Notes under the pieces: generated by a model
Told to the model about the DNA's origin: nothing
What the model saw: only the letters and a program-made list of their open reading frames with translations
Database searches by the model: none
Part shown: positions 1 through 10,700 of the stretch, piece after piece
Layout of the letters: each line of letters begins with the position of its first letter
Position numbering within the stretch: the stretch's first letter is position 1
Translations under genes and position numbers: made by a program
NCBI GenBank assembly: GCA_029204225.1
Contig: CM055102.1
Span: 63,214,000 to 63,277,999 of the forward strand
Reading direction: 5' to 3'
Length of the DNA: 64,000 bases
From: Diphasiastrum complanatum
Taxonomy: Eukaryota > Streptophyta > Lycopodiopsida > Lycopodiales > Lycopodiaceae

Positions 1-100
1 AGAAAAAAGAGCTTTGTATTGTACCACTCGACTTGTATTGAGTGATGACCACATCGACTTGTAGATTTTACCACTCGAAAAAGAGCTTTGTATTGTACAA
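1..100. repeat. Short direct repeats at window start
   Basis: A word ending in GAGCTTTGTATTGTAC occurs near 2-23 and again at 77-98. ACCACTCG and CGACTTGTA are also each repeated between them. It looks like a decayed local duplication of about 75 bp; its family is not recognisable and it is cut by the window edge. Confidence 0.5.
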
Positions 101-224
101 GACGAACCAAGCACAACTAAAAGCATCCCTTTGTTGTACACACTGTAGATATTGAACAAAAATTATTAATATTATGACTTACAATTTATTCATAGATTTA
201 AAATAATAAAAAAAGAGATGCATA

Positions 225-512
225 TTAGGGATAAATTGAATATACCTTGAGAGATTTGATAGTTATCTCCCCAATATAAGTGGCCGTAGTCAGTATTTCA
301 CGAACGACATCATGAAGTAGAGAAACAAATTCTCTCTGTGTATTTTCATTTGAGTTTATTTTTACACATGGAAAATTTGATACTCCCTCATTTATTTTTA
401 TAGAAAGAATATTCAGGCTCCAATGCCGACTACAACAATCATAATGAAAATTAGAATAATTTCTGACATGAGTATGATCATCAAAATAAAAGACATCAAC
501 AACATATAGCAA
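225..512 (-). other. Exon-like open frame, unknown protein
   Basis: An uninterrupted 95-codon minus-strand frame beginning MLYVVDVFYFDD. Near its 3' end the frame reads TIKSLK and is followed by a plausible splice donor (CAAG then GTATAT), so it may be an exon ending near 248 rather than a whole gene. It lies on the same strand as, and downstream of, the CENH3-like relic at 765-1479. It could be a further exon of that transcription unit, but the two were not joined by any splice evidence. I recognise no domain. It could equally be a chance frame in AT-rich DNA. Confidence 0.3.
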
Positions 513-764
513 ACCTTACTTATTTTCATATGGAATCAAGTAGAATTTGGCCACAGGACAACACTCGATGAAATATGCAGCCCTTTCAAAATTGGCCTCT
601 TTTGCCTACACAGCACCCACAAAAAATGGACTCACCACAAAAACAACTCCCTTAAAATCCATACTAATATTACGCTACAAATTTTTTTGGCCGGCTTCAA
701 TAATCACATCTCTGAAGTTTTATCTTTAAGCTCTGTACAAAATTTGGGACCTAATCTATAGCTT

Positions 765-1479
765 TTATTTGAATCCGAAAGAAAAAAAGTCAAAATAATT
801 GTTGAGCATATCAATTTTATTGCCTAAATAAGATTCGTATTGATTGTAATGGTCAGAATAAAAAAGAATTTGATTGAGATCGTATGCAATTCTAACAGAA
901 AGATTATGTACAGGATTTGAATTAGATGCTGACATAATATTTATAGATTTCTTAGTTATTTTTTCCAGCTCCTCTTGGGTTATCTCCACCTTCGACAAAG
1001 AAACCTTCTGAGGAGGTGGACGAGTAATAGGAGGAGGAGAGGCTGATCATATTTTCGAATAAGAGCCTGATTCAGAGGATAGAACGATTTGGAGTCACTT
1101 TGTAGGTATTACCTTAGGAGGAAGGGAAGTAGCTAGCTTACGAGATCCAATTTTCTTTGGGACAGCCTGCTTCATTTTCCTCAAGGTAGTTGGCAAGTCT
1201 AATCTATCCAGAGGCAGGTCTCTGGAGGTGTTGGCATTATCCACATGAAACCCTGAATACCTATCTCAAAGTCATTTGAGAATCACAAAATATTTAGGCA
1301 TGATGGTAACACGCTTACCATGCACGTCCAGAAGATAAGAATCCTCAAAAAAACTAGGACATGAGCACCCTATAAGACCTGCATGGCTGTCATGGCAAAA
1401 CAAACATCAAGCCAAAGTGGCAGGGTGACATTCCTCACAGATCGGCTGAAAGGAGCTCTAGGGATCAACAATTCAGTCG
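765..1479 (-). pseudogene. CENH3-like histone H3 variant relic with long C-terminal extension
   Basis: Reading the minus strand from 1479, the frame gives STELLIPRAPFSRSVR, the alphaN-alpha1 region of plant centromeric H3; canonical H3 has LLIRKLPFQR here. It continues through an alpha2-like stretch (AMQVL, stop, GAHVLVF) to FEDSYLLDVH and then GKRVTIMPK, the diagnostic H3 loop-2/alpha3 signature (about 1299-1345). A frameshift lies in the A7 run at 1347-1353. Beyond the expected H3 C-terminus the same frame stays coding-like to a TAA at 765-767: a basic segment (MKQAVPKKIGSRK), a proline stretch (PPPITRPPPQ) and a charged segment (KVEITQEELEKITKK). In-frame stops: one TAG in alpha2 and four TGA. 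The N-terminal tail is missing; at 1480 the sequence joins an LTR-like repeat. The H3 identity is seen directly; assignment to CENH3 rests on LLIPxAPFSR. Whether the extension belonged to the histone gene is inference. Confidence 0.75.
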
Positions 1480-1733
1480 ATAACTTCTTTTGGACATAAA
1501 TAACAACTATTGTTCAGCTATGACACCTGTCTTCCTCAATAAACTAACTTGAGCAGTTTTGTTTTGTGGGATGGTGGCATGTATCAGCTGGATGTCTTGA
1601 AAGTGGTTATGCTTTATGGTGCTTTGTAGTATTGTGTTTTACTTTTCAGCTGTATTTTACCTTGTTGGATTATGAATAAAGGCTTCAAAGAGCTTCAATC
1701 TTGCTTTGTCAAGAGGAACTAAGTGCAGTCTTG

Positions 1734-1735
<2 letters not shown>
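1480..1735 (+). repeat. LTR-like repeat family L, copy 1
   Basis: A block with CACCTGTCTTCCTC, GGGATGGTGGCA, CCTTGTTGGATTATG and a polyadenylation-type AATAAA (1675-1680), ending near AGAGGAACT. Related copies lie near 4640-4890 (-), 22985-23240 (-), 39510-39760 (-), 54420-54660 (+) and 62641-62790 (+, partial). Dispersed copies with an AATAAA and different flanks suggest part of an LTR, but no paired LTR, primer site or target duplication was found. Confidence 0.5.

Positions 1736-1804
<69 letters not shown>
1735..1804. repeat. (CT)n microsatellite
   Basis: About 35 perfect CT units. Open frames reading LSLSLS across it are artefacts. Confidence 0.98.
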
Positions 1805-1806
<2 letters not shown>

Positions 1807-1943
1807 CATCCTGGTGGTGTAAATTTGACTATTCCTTGGTTGGGATAGTACTGAAGCTCTTACCTTCTATCCGATTCATAAGCTAACAAAGGTCTGTTTG
1901 CATCATTTAGTCCACAACATGATGATTTCAGGATACTCCTGCT

Positions 1944-2564
1944 TTGGGTTATGGGGAGTCCCTTCCTCCGCCTAACCATTTTGTTCAGACTTTGATTTGC
2001 TGTATGAAAAAGGCTGTTGAAATGAATAATTTTATCATCGATACTGATATGGCCACTTGTTCTTCTACTGGACTTGAGGATAAGATTCTTTGTCTTATTG
2101 ATTTACTTGAGACTATTGATTGGGTTAAGATCTATCTTGAGTTTGTTAAGAAGAAAGATACTCTAAGTCTAATGTAAAATCTTTATAATCGTCTCAATGA
2201 TTTCGTCGAAAGATTTAAAGAAGAAGATAAGTTCTGTAATTTACACATTAGAAAAGTATTCATGTGTCTGGAAAATGAAAATGGTATCACACCTAATGTT
2301 ATTTTCCCTTCCATATCTGATGCACCTCTTTCAGCACATTATCTTGTCTTTACTGATGACCTTGACGACGATAGTGCCTCTCAGTTGGAAATATTTTCCC
2401 AAGACATCTGCGACATTGGTGACCTTTCTTCTTATGATTTTTGCCAATCTAAAAGCTATCAAGTTCCTTTTGTCCCCAGCAGTCTTGTATCTCTCGTTTA
2501 TATTCACCCTGTCTTGCTATCAAAAATACTCTCAAGCACACTTTTTCATTTTGATTTTCTCTAG
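1944..2564 (+). pseudogene. Unknown retroelement-like open frame with one stop
   Basis: One frame runs from 1944 to 2564, interrupted only by a TAA at 2175-2177. It contains acidic and hydrophilic segments (DDLDDDSASQLEIF) and VKIYLEFVKKKD. An inverted copy of the 3' two thirds lies at 56660-57136, and the 5' part recurs inverted near 39232-39500. The pattern suggests a decayed gag-like or capsid-like frame of a repeat family; I recognise no named domain. Confidence 0.35.
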
Positions 2565-2579
2565 CCGATGTACCCCACT

Positions 2580-2770
2580 CAAAAGCGATACTAAAAGCTT
2601 GTTCAACGCGCTTGAGATCGATATTTCCATGAAAAAACTGAATTTTTGACAAAAAATGATAAATCCGATACATGTGGCATCATTTAAGTGGTCCACGTGT
2701 CTGTCCGTATGCATCATTTTGACTCATTAATGAGGGGCATATGGGTGTATTGACACGTGCACGAATTCAT
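2580..2770. promoter_or_regulatory. Promoter-like G-box segment shared with block D
   Basis: The segment carries GATCGATAT, ACATGTGGCATCATT, GTGGTCCACGTGTC and GACACGTGCACG. It is related to the region just upstream of the CENH3-like first exon at 31700-31950 and 59040-59240, and its inverted copy is at 56455-56640. It lacks the TATAAATA present in the D copies. No function can be shown from sequence alone. Confidence 0.35.
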
Positions 2771-2839
2771 CTTGGCGATGTTAGCACACATACTATCGAA
2801 GATGAATGCACTGTAAGAGTGATGTTCTAGCATGATCAA

Positions 2840-3045
2840 TTCAAACTACTATCAAATGTTTTGTATGTACCTAAACTCACTAGAAATATGTTATCAGTAA
2901 GTAGAATTGCTGATTTAGGTCATAGGGTAGAGTTTGAGTCTGATCAATGCCGAACTATCGATAGGACAAATAAGATCCTTGCACTCGGCAAGAGACATGG
3001 ATACTTATATAAACTGGCATGTAGGAATTTGATGGAAACGTGGTG
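2840..3045 (+). pseudogene. Copia pol relic before the GAG-pre-integrase domain
   Basis: The frame reads YVPKLTRNMLSVSRIADLG, then VEFE, then KRHGYLYKL. These match the conserved stretch between protease and GAG-pre-integrase in Ty1-copia polyproteins; the intact element here has YIPSITKNLLSVSQMIDKG at the same place. Only about 60 codons remain. An inverted copy is at 56178-56390. It belongs to a different, older copia lineage from the intact element. Confidence 0.7.
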
Positions 3046-3780
3046 AGTAGCGAAAGTGGTGAGCAGATGGGGATAGATCGGTAGTGTGTCAATTACTAGC
3101 TATGAGTTCAAGATGAAATGAATACCGCAATGCACAATGGAACTAAAAACATAGTGTAGAAAAAAATACACTCTGATAATAATCAAAACTGAGTACAAGA
3201 GCTTGAAGCTAGCGCAAATCAGTGGGCGCTAAGTCAGTTTTCAGCTGAGTTTGTCAGCTAAGTATCTTAAAGATTCGTCAGAATCAACCAACATCTATTT
3301 CGACAGTATACCGAGGTTTGTTCTGAGGATGAACAGTAGCATTTTTTAGTTTTTTTTTTAAATTACAGTTTTCAGGTGATTTGCTTCTTATTGCTGCCTT
3401 ATCATTCTACTCCTTTACTTATCAAAATGTGCCATACCATTGCAACATTGTTTGTAATCTCATATAACATTGAAGCCTCACTTTGATTCTACTGGACCGA
3501 GAGTTTTTATTTGCGATTGTTCTCCATAGATTATTAGTTTCAAGTTTCGTAACTAGGCATGTTGTTGATTATGTTTGTCCTTCAAGTATAGCTTGACCAA
3601 TAATCAACATTAGAGAAACTCTGAGTCCAAAAAAGACCTTTTAAGAAATGCCATGTAGATTGACAAAGTTTATTAATGTAAATTTCCAAAATAAATTCAT
3701 TTTCTGCCCAAATTCTTTTTCATTTCTGCCCGCACTAGTTTCGATGCTTAACCATTCTATGTACATTATTGTTTGTAGTT

Positions 3781-4108
3781 CATTTAAAATAGGATAACTT
3801 TTTAACCGTAGCTCCGATTGAGACGCAAATTATATTGTTGGAAAGCGCTTGACGAGAGCTTTCCAATGGTACCTACATGCTACTTTCAAGCTACTGTTCA
3901 AAAGTTATGGCCGGTCAAAGTTTCAGACCAAAAAAAATGTCCACATATCTCTCTTGTGCGTGGATAGAGTACCCGGCCATAACTTTTGAACGGTAGATTG
4001 GAAGTAGGCATCTAGGGTATCATTGTAAAGCTCTCTTTGAGCGCTTTTCAAGGGTAGAATTTTCGTCTCAATCGGAGGTACAGTTAAAAAGTTATCCTAT
4101 TTTAAATG
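3781..4108. repeat. Fold-back (long inverted-repeat) element, copy 1
   Basis: The outer ends are exact inverted matches: CATTTAAAATAGGATAACTT at the left and its complement ending at 4108. Homology continues inward through GCTCCGATTGAGACG and AAAAGTTATGGCCGG, giving arms of about 130 bp around a loop of about 60 bp. This is the structure of a non-coding fold-back or MITE-like element. No clear target-site duplication is visible. A second copy is at 55192-55519. Confidence 0.8.
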
Positions 4109-4639
4109 ATAATTGCATATTATACTATGAGTAACATGTCATGCTTGCGGGCTGCCCTTGGCGCCGAATTATAGCATTATTAAGAAACCATTTTTTTTCA
4201 ATTCTAATGAGCTACGTTACGTAGATTTCAAATTTGAGTGTTTTGATTGGTCCATGTGTAAGCAAAATTTGAGAAAAAATATTAAAAGTATCTTTACAAA
4301 GAGTATTTTTTGGATTTAGAACTCCTCTAATGCCACCATTCTTTGATTTTAGAGCCTTGATAGTCTTGTTGAGTTGGTTTCTCAGCATATATTTAAAGTG
4401 AGTTGGTTTCAAAACATATGTTTGAATCGAGTTTGCATTTTAGAAGATACATACAAGTTGAGTCCAACAAATCCATCAATAAAGGTTAGTCTCACTCCAA
4501 CAAGACTTAGGAAGTGACATTTCTAATAAAATTACTTTAGGACATTACATGAAATCCACTATTAACCAAGAAAACAATCAAATGCAAAGAGTTAAGAGCC
4601 TCGAGTTTTGCCATTTAGGTGTCACAAGTAAAGAGAGAG

Positions 4640-4890
4640 CGAGCAAACGAGAGATAAACAGATCAAAGTTCCTCTTGACAAGTCAAGATCAAAACTTTTC
4701 ATAACCCTTTATTCATAAACCAACAAGGAAAAACATAGCTAAAAAGTACACAGTACTAGAAAGCGCTGTAAAGCAGACCATAATTGGCACCTGCCACCAT
4801 TCCACCACACAAAACCACACAAGTTAGCATAGTGAGAAGACAGGTGTCAACGTTGAATGTCAGTTGTTATCCATGTACAAAATACGTTAA
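4640..4890 (-). repeat. LTR-like repeat family L, copy 2
   Basis: Reverse-strand copy of the block at 1480-1735, with TTTATTCATAAACC (complement of the AATAAA context), CCACCATTCCACC and GAAGACAGGTGTCAACG. It lies within block A and recurs in A' at 54420-54660. Confidence 0.5.
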
Positions 4891-5240
4891 ACTAATCAAC
4901 TTGCAGTGTAGATAAAATTTTTTATAGTCCGATCTTTCCTTACTATAAGCAAGTCATGTGTGGTACTCGTGACTTCTTGGGCAAATCCATGCCATGCAGG
5001 AGTCTGCAAGCAATCTTATTGTTAGATAAACTTTTGAACCTTGATCATGATTTAATATGGAGTCAAGCACAATACTCATTTTCATACACAAAAGCCTTTA
5101 TTTATGCCATCTATGAGGACGATTGTTTATACTATAAAATTTTTCTTAAGTATGCTACATTCAAGCATGCCATAGATGAGGGTAATTGTCAAACATTTTT
5201 TCGTAAGTATCATAGCAGTCATTCTCTAAAGCATTCAATG

Positions 5241-5670
5241 TACCCAACTCTGAAGCTTCTATCTTAGAGCAATGCCGAAATATGTGACAAACACCAATCT
5301 GAATGGTCGACGCAAGCGATTCCTATGAACTGGCCATATAAACTTTTGAGTGCCTTTGAGAACCGTCAAAGTCCGTATGCAAGGCTATGTATAGCATTAC
5401 ATATTAATGCACATGATAGATATATTATGGTTGTGATCCATACTATCTTGTATAACCCATTATCAAAGCATTCTTAGCAGTGTTATTCTTGCATGGTAAA
5501 CGTTCAGGTAGTAGAGATCATACCTTTTCTTTTCGTATGCTGGAAACCAATGATATAAAGCTTAAAACTCATGCAATCTTGCTGCTATGCTGTTGAAAGC
5601 CAAATATGATAGCAAATACAGTTATGACGTATACGTATCTCAAGTGCTCATTGTGATAATACAAATCATA
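5241..5670. other. No recognisable feature
   Basis: AT-rich DNA between block A and block F1. I see no sustained coding frame, terminal repeat or tRNA-like structure in it. Confidence 0.5.
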
Positions 5671-5920
5671 CATTTAAAAACCATCAAGAGAGCTCATCAC
5701 TGGAAAGTGGCATGAGAAAGGTATACTAGCTCATCATTGGTCCATCGCGATATACTTCTTTCATACCAAATTATCTAAAGAGCTACTCTACTATACGTAG
5801 GATAGTATGCTGGATAGGTAGCGTTGGGTTGCGTTGAGCGGTCTTGAAGAGTGGGTACCTCATGTATCTTACATGGAAGCATACATAAAGAAAGCAAACT
5901 CTCCTCTGGTCAGCAATAGT
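5671..5920. repeat. Block F1, left part (split by copia)
   Basis: Closely related to 32561-32811, and joined in that copy to what here lies beyond 12351. It is the pre-existing repeat into which the copia element inserted; the sequence next to the element ends CAGCAATAG. Confidence 0.85.
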
Positions 5921-6574
5921 GTGAAAATTGTCAACATTTCCTAGCTAGTTTGAGGCCTAAATTGGCTAAAATTGTAAATAGTTTTGGTTCCGGAGTTTCA
6001 CACGTGTGAACCAGGCTACAATGTTTTTATTTACTGTATTTTTTCAGTATGATGAAGTGTCAAACTTCATACCCTTCAAAATGAGACCATTTTGATGTAT
6101 TTTGGTCATATAAGCCATTTTTAGCTATTTTTCCTATATAGGGAATATCTAGGGTCAAGTACCTTCTAGAGAGAGGAGAGAGAGTCATCTTCCTCATCCA
6201 TAAATAGTAGGGAAGTCGTGGAGAACAGGTTGAAGAAACCTTTTGTATGCTTCATTGAGATCAATAGATCATTGTCATTGTTTCTTCCTCCATTGAGAGC
6301 ATTGTTGTGTGTATTGTCTTCAAGCTATTGTGTATGATCTTAGGTGCTTTCCAAAAGTGATAGGCTGATGTATTATGGACTGTATAATGCTATTTTGGGC
6401 CGCACTTGATGTTTATGGAAGTTTCCATTTGTGATAAATGCTTTTTGATCAAGTTCTTTGCATTCTAGGTAGCATAGAATGTGTTGCCAATTCCTAGCTT
6501 ATGTAGTTTGGAGTGCAAGCATTCAAGCCAATGATCTTGGAGTTTAGATCCACTTAGGATCTGTATTTTTCACA
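5921..6574 (+). repeat. Copia 5' LTR
   Basis: Begins TGTGAAAATTGTC and ends GTATTTTTCACA. It contains a TATATAG box near 6136, the likely Pol II promoter core for the element; the 3' LTR has TACATAG at the same place. Confidence 0.96.
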
Positions 6575-6586
6575 TGGTATCAGAGC
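6575..6586 (+). promoter_or_regulatory. Primer binding site (initiator Met-tRNA type)
   Basis: TGGTATCAGAGC follows the LTR without a gap. This is the classical plant copia primer site, complementary to the 3' end of initiator methionine tRNA, where minus-strand DNA synthesis starts. Confidence 0.95.
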
Positions 6587-7746
6587 TGGTTGGCTTCTAT
6601 TTACAGTAAGTATTCCATTTTTGGTGATATTTGGATGTTTGATCAAGTTCTAGCATGATTTTGCATTGCTTTGTTGATCAAATCTTACTAACCTTTGTTT
6701 TGTGAGTTGAACTTGTGGATCAAAAGCATATTTCAGGTCTATTGAAGATCAGAGGCTGAAAAGAAACTATTTTGGATCAGATCATAACACCTAATCATTT
6801 GTGATTGTGAGGCTTGTGCATATTCAATACTAACAATGTTCTTTTCAATCCTATTGTTGACAATCTCCATTCTTGGATGAACACTCTCCTTAAGTGGATG
6901 AAACTTCTCCTTAAGTGGATGACAAATGCTCTTTTGAGTGAGTTGTAATTCTCCTAAAGGCTGAGCAAAGCTCCCATTTGGATGAAAGATCCCCTTTTTT
7001 GGGTGAACATATTGTAAGCTCCATTGTGAAGAGCATATTGTAAAGATTGTCATCAATTTTGGCATAAATTTTGGTGTACTTTGTTGAGCATGTAAGTAAC
7101 TCTCCTTATGTAATTTGATTGGAGCATTTGCTGGAAGGTGTTAACCATTATGCAAGTGTGTTTTCAGGTTCTTAACAGGTTGAGGAACATTCTCATGTGA
7201 AGTGATCTTAGATCTACATCTAAACACCAAGATTTGACAAGATAGTGAAGCTAGTCTTGTGATTCACTAAGTGTGCTCATTCATTCACCTCTAAATCTTG
7301 TATTTATCACTTGCTGGAGTTTATAAACTTTTAGAAGTGTGGTTTACATGTGGTTTTACAGGTTGAATCAATATCTTAGTGTGTTGATCATATGTTGATC
7401 AAGTTTGTTCATTACTAGGTAATCTTGGCATCCTAGTTTTGGGTATTTTCTAAGAATGCAAGTAACTCTTCACACCATAACTTGATTTGGTCACTTGCTG
7501 GAAAGTTTGAGAGCTTAAGCAAGAGTGTGTTCAGGTTGGTTTGATTTTGTAATCCATTCTTAGTGTGTGCAAAGTGTTGCATGTGTTTCAATCTTCCTTT
7601 CTATGCTTGGAAACCATCTAGGTTCAAGATAGAAGTGTTTTAGGGTCCTAAATCTTCATAGATCTCTTTATCTATCATTTGTTGAGAGAAAAGTGAGTGC
7701 TAAGTGCTTTAGGACAGAACCTAAAAGTTGAAGAAACATTAGAATC
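6587..7746 (+). other. Copia leader with 184-bp internal repeats
   Basis: An untranslated leader of about 1.16 kb. TTGCTGG with similar surroundings (CAAGTGTG and GTTCAGGTT) recurs at about 7127, 7311 and 7495, exactly 184 bp apart, showing an imperfect three-unit tandem array. A short repeat of CTCCTTAAGTGGATGA lies near 6890-6930. No coding frame of note. Confidence 0.75.
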
Positions 7747-10700
7747 ATGGCTTCCAATGGTGGGATCATGCTAGAGTCTAGTGAAAGGTTGAGTTCATCA
7801 AACTACTCTACTTGGAAAGTGAGGATGGAGTCCTTACTTGAGTTGAATGAACTCATGGACATAGTTGCAGAAATTGAAGAGAGACCTCTCACACTTCAAG
7901 AGCAACAAAGGTTTGATAAGAAGGCCAAAAGGGCTCTTCATATCATTAAAATGAATGTTACAAATGAACTTCTCAAGGAAGTTGGAAAGTGTCAAAGTGC
8001 AAGTGAGGCATGGAATGCCTTAAAGAAGCTCTTTGAATCAAAGTCCACATCTAGGGTATTGACCCTAAGGAGACAAATATTTTCTAGTAGGCAAAGAGAG
8101 GGTGAAAGTGCTCATGCATTTATCTTGAGAGTTAAGTCCCTAAGTGATGATTTAGCATGCATTGATGAGAACATAGAAGATGGTGAAATAGTCCAAGTTA
8201 TGTTGAATGGTTTGCTAAATGAACATGCTAACCTTGTGCAAAGTTTTGCCATTCAAAGAGTCTTGCCAAGTGTGGTTGACTTGCAAGAAATATTATTGGC
8301 TGAAGAACATAGGTTGCAATCAAAGCTTGATGGTGCATCCTTGCAAGGTGGAGGTGAAGAGGCTTTCTTCACAAAAGGCAAATTCAAGGGCAAAGGTAAA
8401 GGCAAAGGGAAATGGTCCAAAGGTGGTAACTTTGATCATGATGATCACTCTTCCTCTTCCTCTTCTACTAAGAACAATAAGTCAAAGTTCAAGTGCTTTT
8501 ATTGTGGGATAAAAGGTCATTTTGCAAATGAATGTTATAAGAAGAAAAGAGAGCAAGGAGAGAGGCAAGGAAATCTTACAATAGATGAGGAAGAACATAA
8601 CACATGTGAATCACTTGTTATGACTTCAAGTTTGTTAGCCAACATAGATGATAATGATCCTTGGTGGATTGATAGTGGAGCCTCATCTCACATGACAAGA
8701 CATAAGGAATACTTTACATCCTTATTGTCTTATGAGGGAGAAGGTAACATCATCTACACTGCAAATGATGGTCAATGTGACATCAAAGGCATAGGCACTA
8801 TTCCTATTTCCCTTTCAACAAATAGGAAAGCAAATCTTGAAAATGTTTTGTACATTCCTTCAATCACTAAGAATTTGCTTAGTGTAAGTCAAATGATTGA
8901 CAAAGGACTTGATGTGGAGTTCATTGGAGATGCATGTTTGATAAGTAAATGTGGATCCTTGATTGCTCAAGGTAGGAGGCATGGTAAACTTTTCAAGCTT
9001 GATGCATGTGTGATCTCTAATCATGAAGGATGTATGGCTAGGGAGCAATTGACAAACCAAGAAGTTTGGCACAAGAGGTTGGGCCATCCCAACTTCAAAT
9101 CTTTGGAGGTAATGGCAAAGAAAGAGCTTGTTCTTGGTCTCCCTAAAAGTCTTGTTGCAAACAATAGTGTTTGTGAACAATGTGCCTTGTCCAAATCTCA
9201 TAGACTTGCTTATTCTAGATCTACTTCTAGATCTAAAGAAGCTTTTCAACTTGTGCATTCTGATATTCATTCTTCTAGTACAACTAGCAATGGTGGGGCA
9301 AAGATGTATGCAACTTTCATTGATGACTTTAGTAGGTATACTTGGATCTATCTTCTTAAAAGTAAGGATGAAGTGTTTGCTGCATTTGTCAAGTTCAAGA
9401 ATGAAATGGAAAACCAATTCAATACAAAGATCAAATGCTTAAGATCTGATAATGGAGGGGAATACACCTCAAATAGGTTCAAAGACTTTTGTATAGCACA
9501 TGGGATTAAGAGGGAGATGTCTAGTCCTAGGACTCCACAACAGAATGGAGTGGCCGAGAGGAAGAATAGAACCCTTTGTGAATGTGCCAAGGCAATGAGA
9601 CTACATGCTAATCTTGCTAAGTCTTTTTGGGGGGAAGCTTTAGCATGTGCTAACTATCTATGTAATAGATGGACAAGTGCTTCCTTGGATGGTAAAACTC
9701 CTCATGAGGTTCTTTATGGTAGAAGGCCGAGTGTCAAGCATTGTAGGATCTTTGGATGTACATGTTTTGTCAATATCACACTTGATGATAGAACTAAAGA
9801 AGATCCTTCATCAAAGAAGGGTGTGTTTGTTGGCTATAGTGAAGTAAGCAAGGCTTACAAAGTGTACATTCCTTCTACAAAGAAAGTTGTCATAAGTAGG
9901 GATGTCATCTTTCATGAAGAGAATGTTTCCAATGTTGTTGATGTTGATGTTGATGTGCCTACTAATCATCATGATGTGCAAGATGTCTTGGATGAAGATG
10001 GAGATGCCACTCCAAAGCAAACTTCAAGGAAGACTCAAAGGCAAAGGGCTAAGCCATCAAGGCTAACCTATGATGAAAAAGGAAAGCAAGTGGTGGACAA
10101 CTCTAACTTTGCTTTTCTTACCTCTTTTGATGAACCAACTTGTGTAGGTGAAGCAATTCAAAAGAAGGAATGGATCCAAGCCATGGATCATGAGCATCAA
10201 GCACTCATCAAAAGCAACACATGGAGGTTGGTAAAGCTTCCAAAGGACAAGAAGGCAATTGGTTGTAAGTGGATCTTCAAGATCAAGACAAATCAAGATG
10301 GATCAATCAACAAGTACAAGGCAAGGTTGGTGGCAAAGGGGTATGCTCAAGAATATGGTATTGACTATGATGAGACCTTTGCACCCATGGCAAAGATGGT
10401 AACTATTCGAATCCTAATCTCTCTTGCAACTCTTTATGATTGGGATATGTGGCAAATGGATGTTACTAATGCCTTCTTGAATGGTGATCTTGAAGAAGAT
10501 ATTTACATGGAGCAACCCGAGGGCTATGTTTCACATGATGAGCCTAATCATGTGTGCTATCTCCAAAAGAGTTTGTATGGGCTAAAGCAAGCACCAAGGA
10601 GTTGGTATGCTAAGCTCAATTCCTTCTTACTTTCTCAAAACTTTGTTATGAGTGAGTATGATCATTCTCTCTACTTTAGATTGAATGAAAATGATATCAC

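Larger units (their letters stand above)
2091..5240. repeat. Duplicated block A (inverted copy at 53845-57136)
   Basis: A stretch of about 3.15 kb whose reverse complement is at 53845-57136. It includes the unknown frame, G-box segment, copia relic, fold-back element and L copy listed separately. Small indels separate the copies. The far end of A' is exactly where a copia LTR starts (57141). Confidence 0.85.

Noticed and set aside
2197-2649. 150-codon plus frame overlapping the unknown frame at 1944-2564
   Set aside because: Different register from the longer acidic frame, hydrophobic low-complexity composition; the 1944 register is the more coding-like.
8860-9417. 185-codon minus frame inside the copia polyprotein, and other internal frames at 8219, 9128, 9647, 10063, 11159
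   Set aside because: They are shadows of the intact 1,317-residue polyprotein, whose motifs are all in one plus frame.
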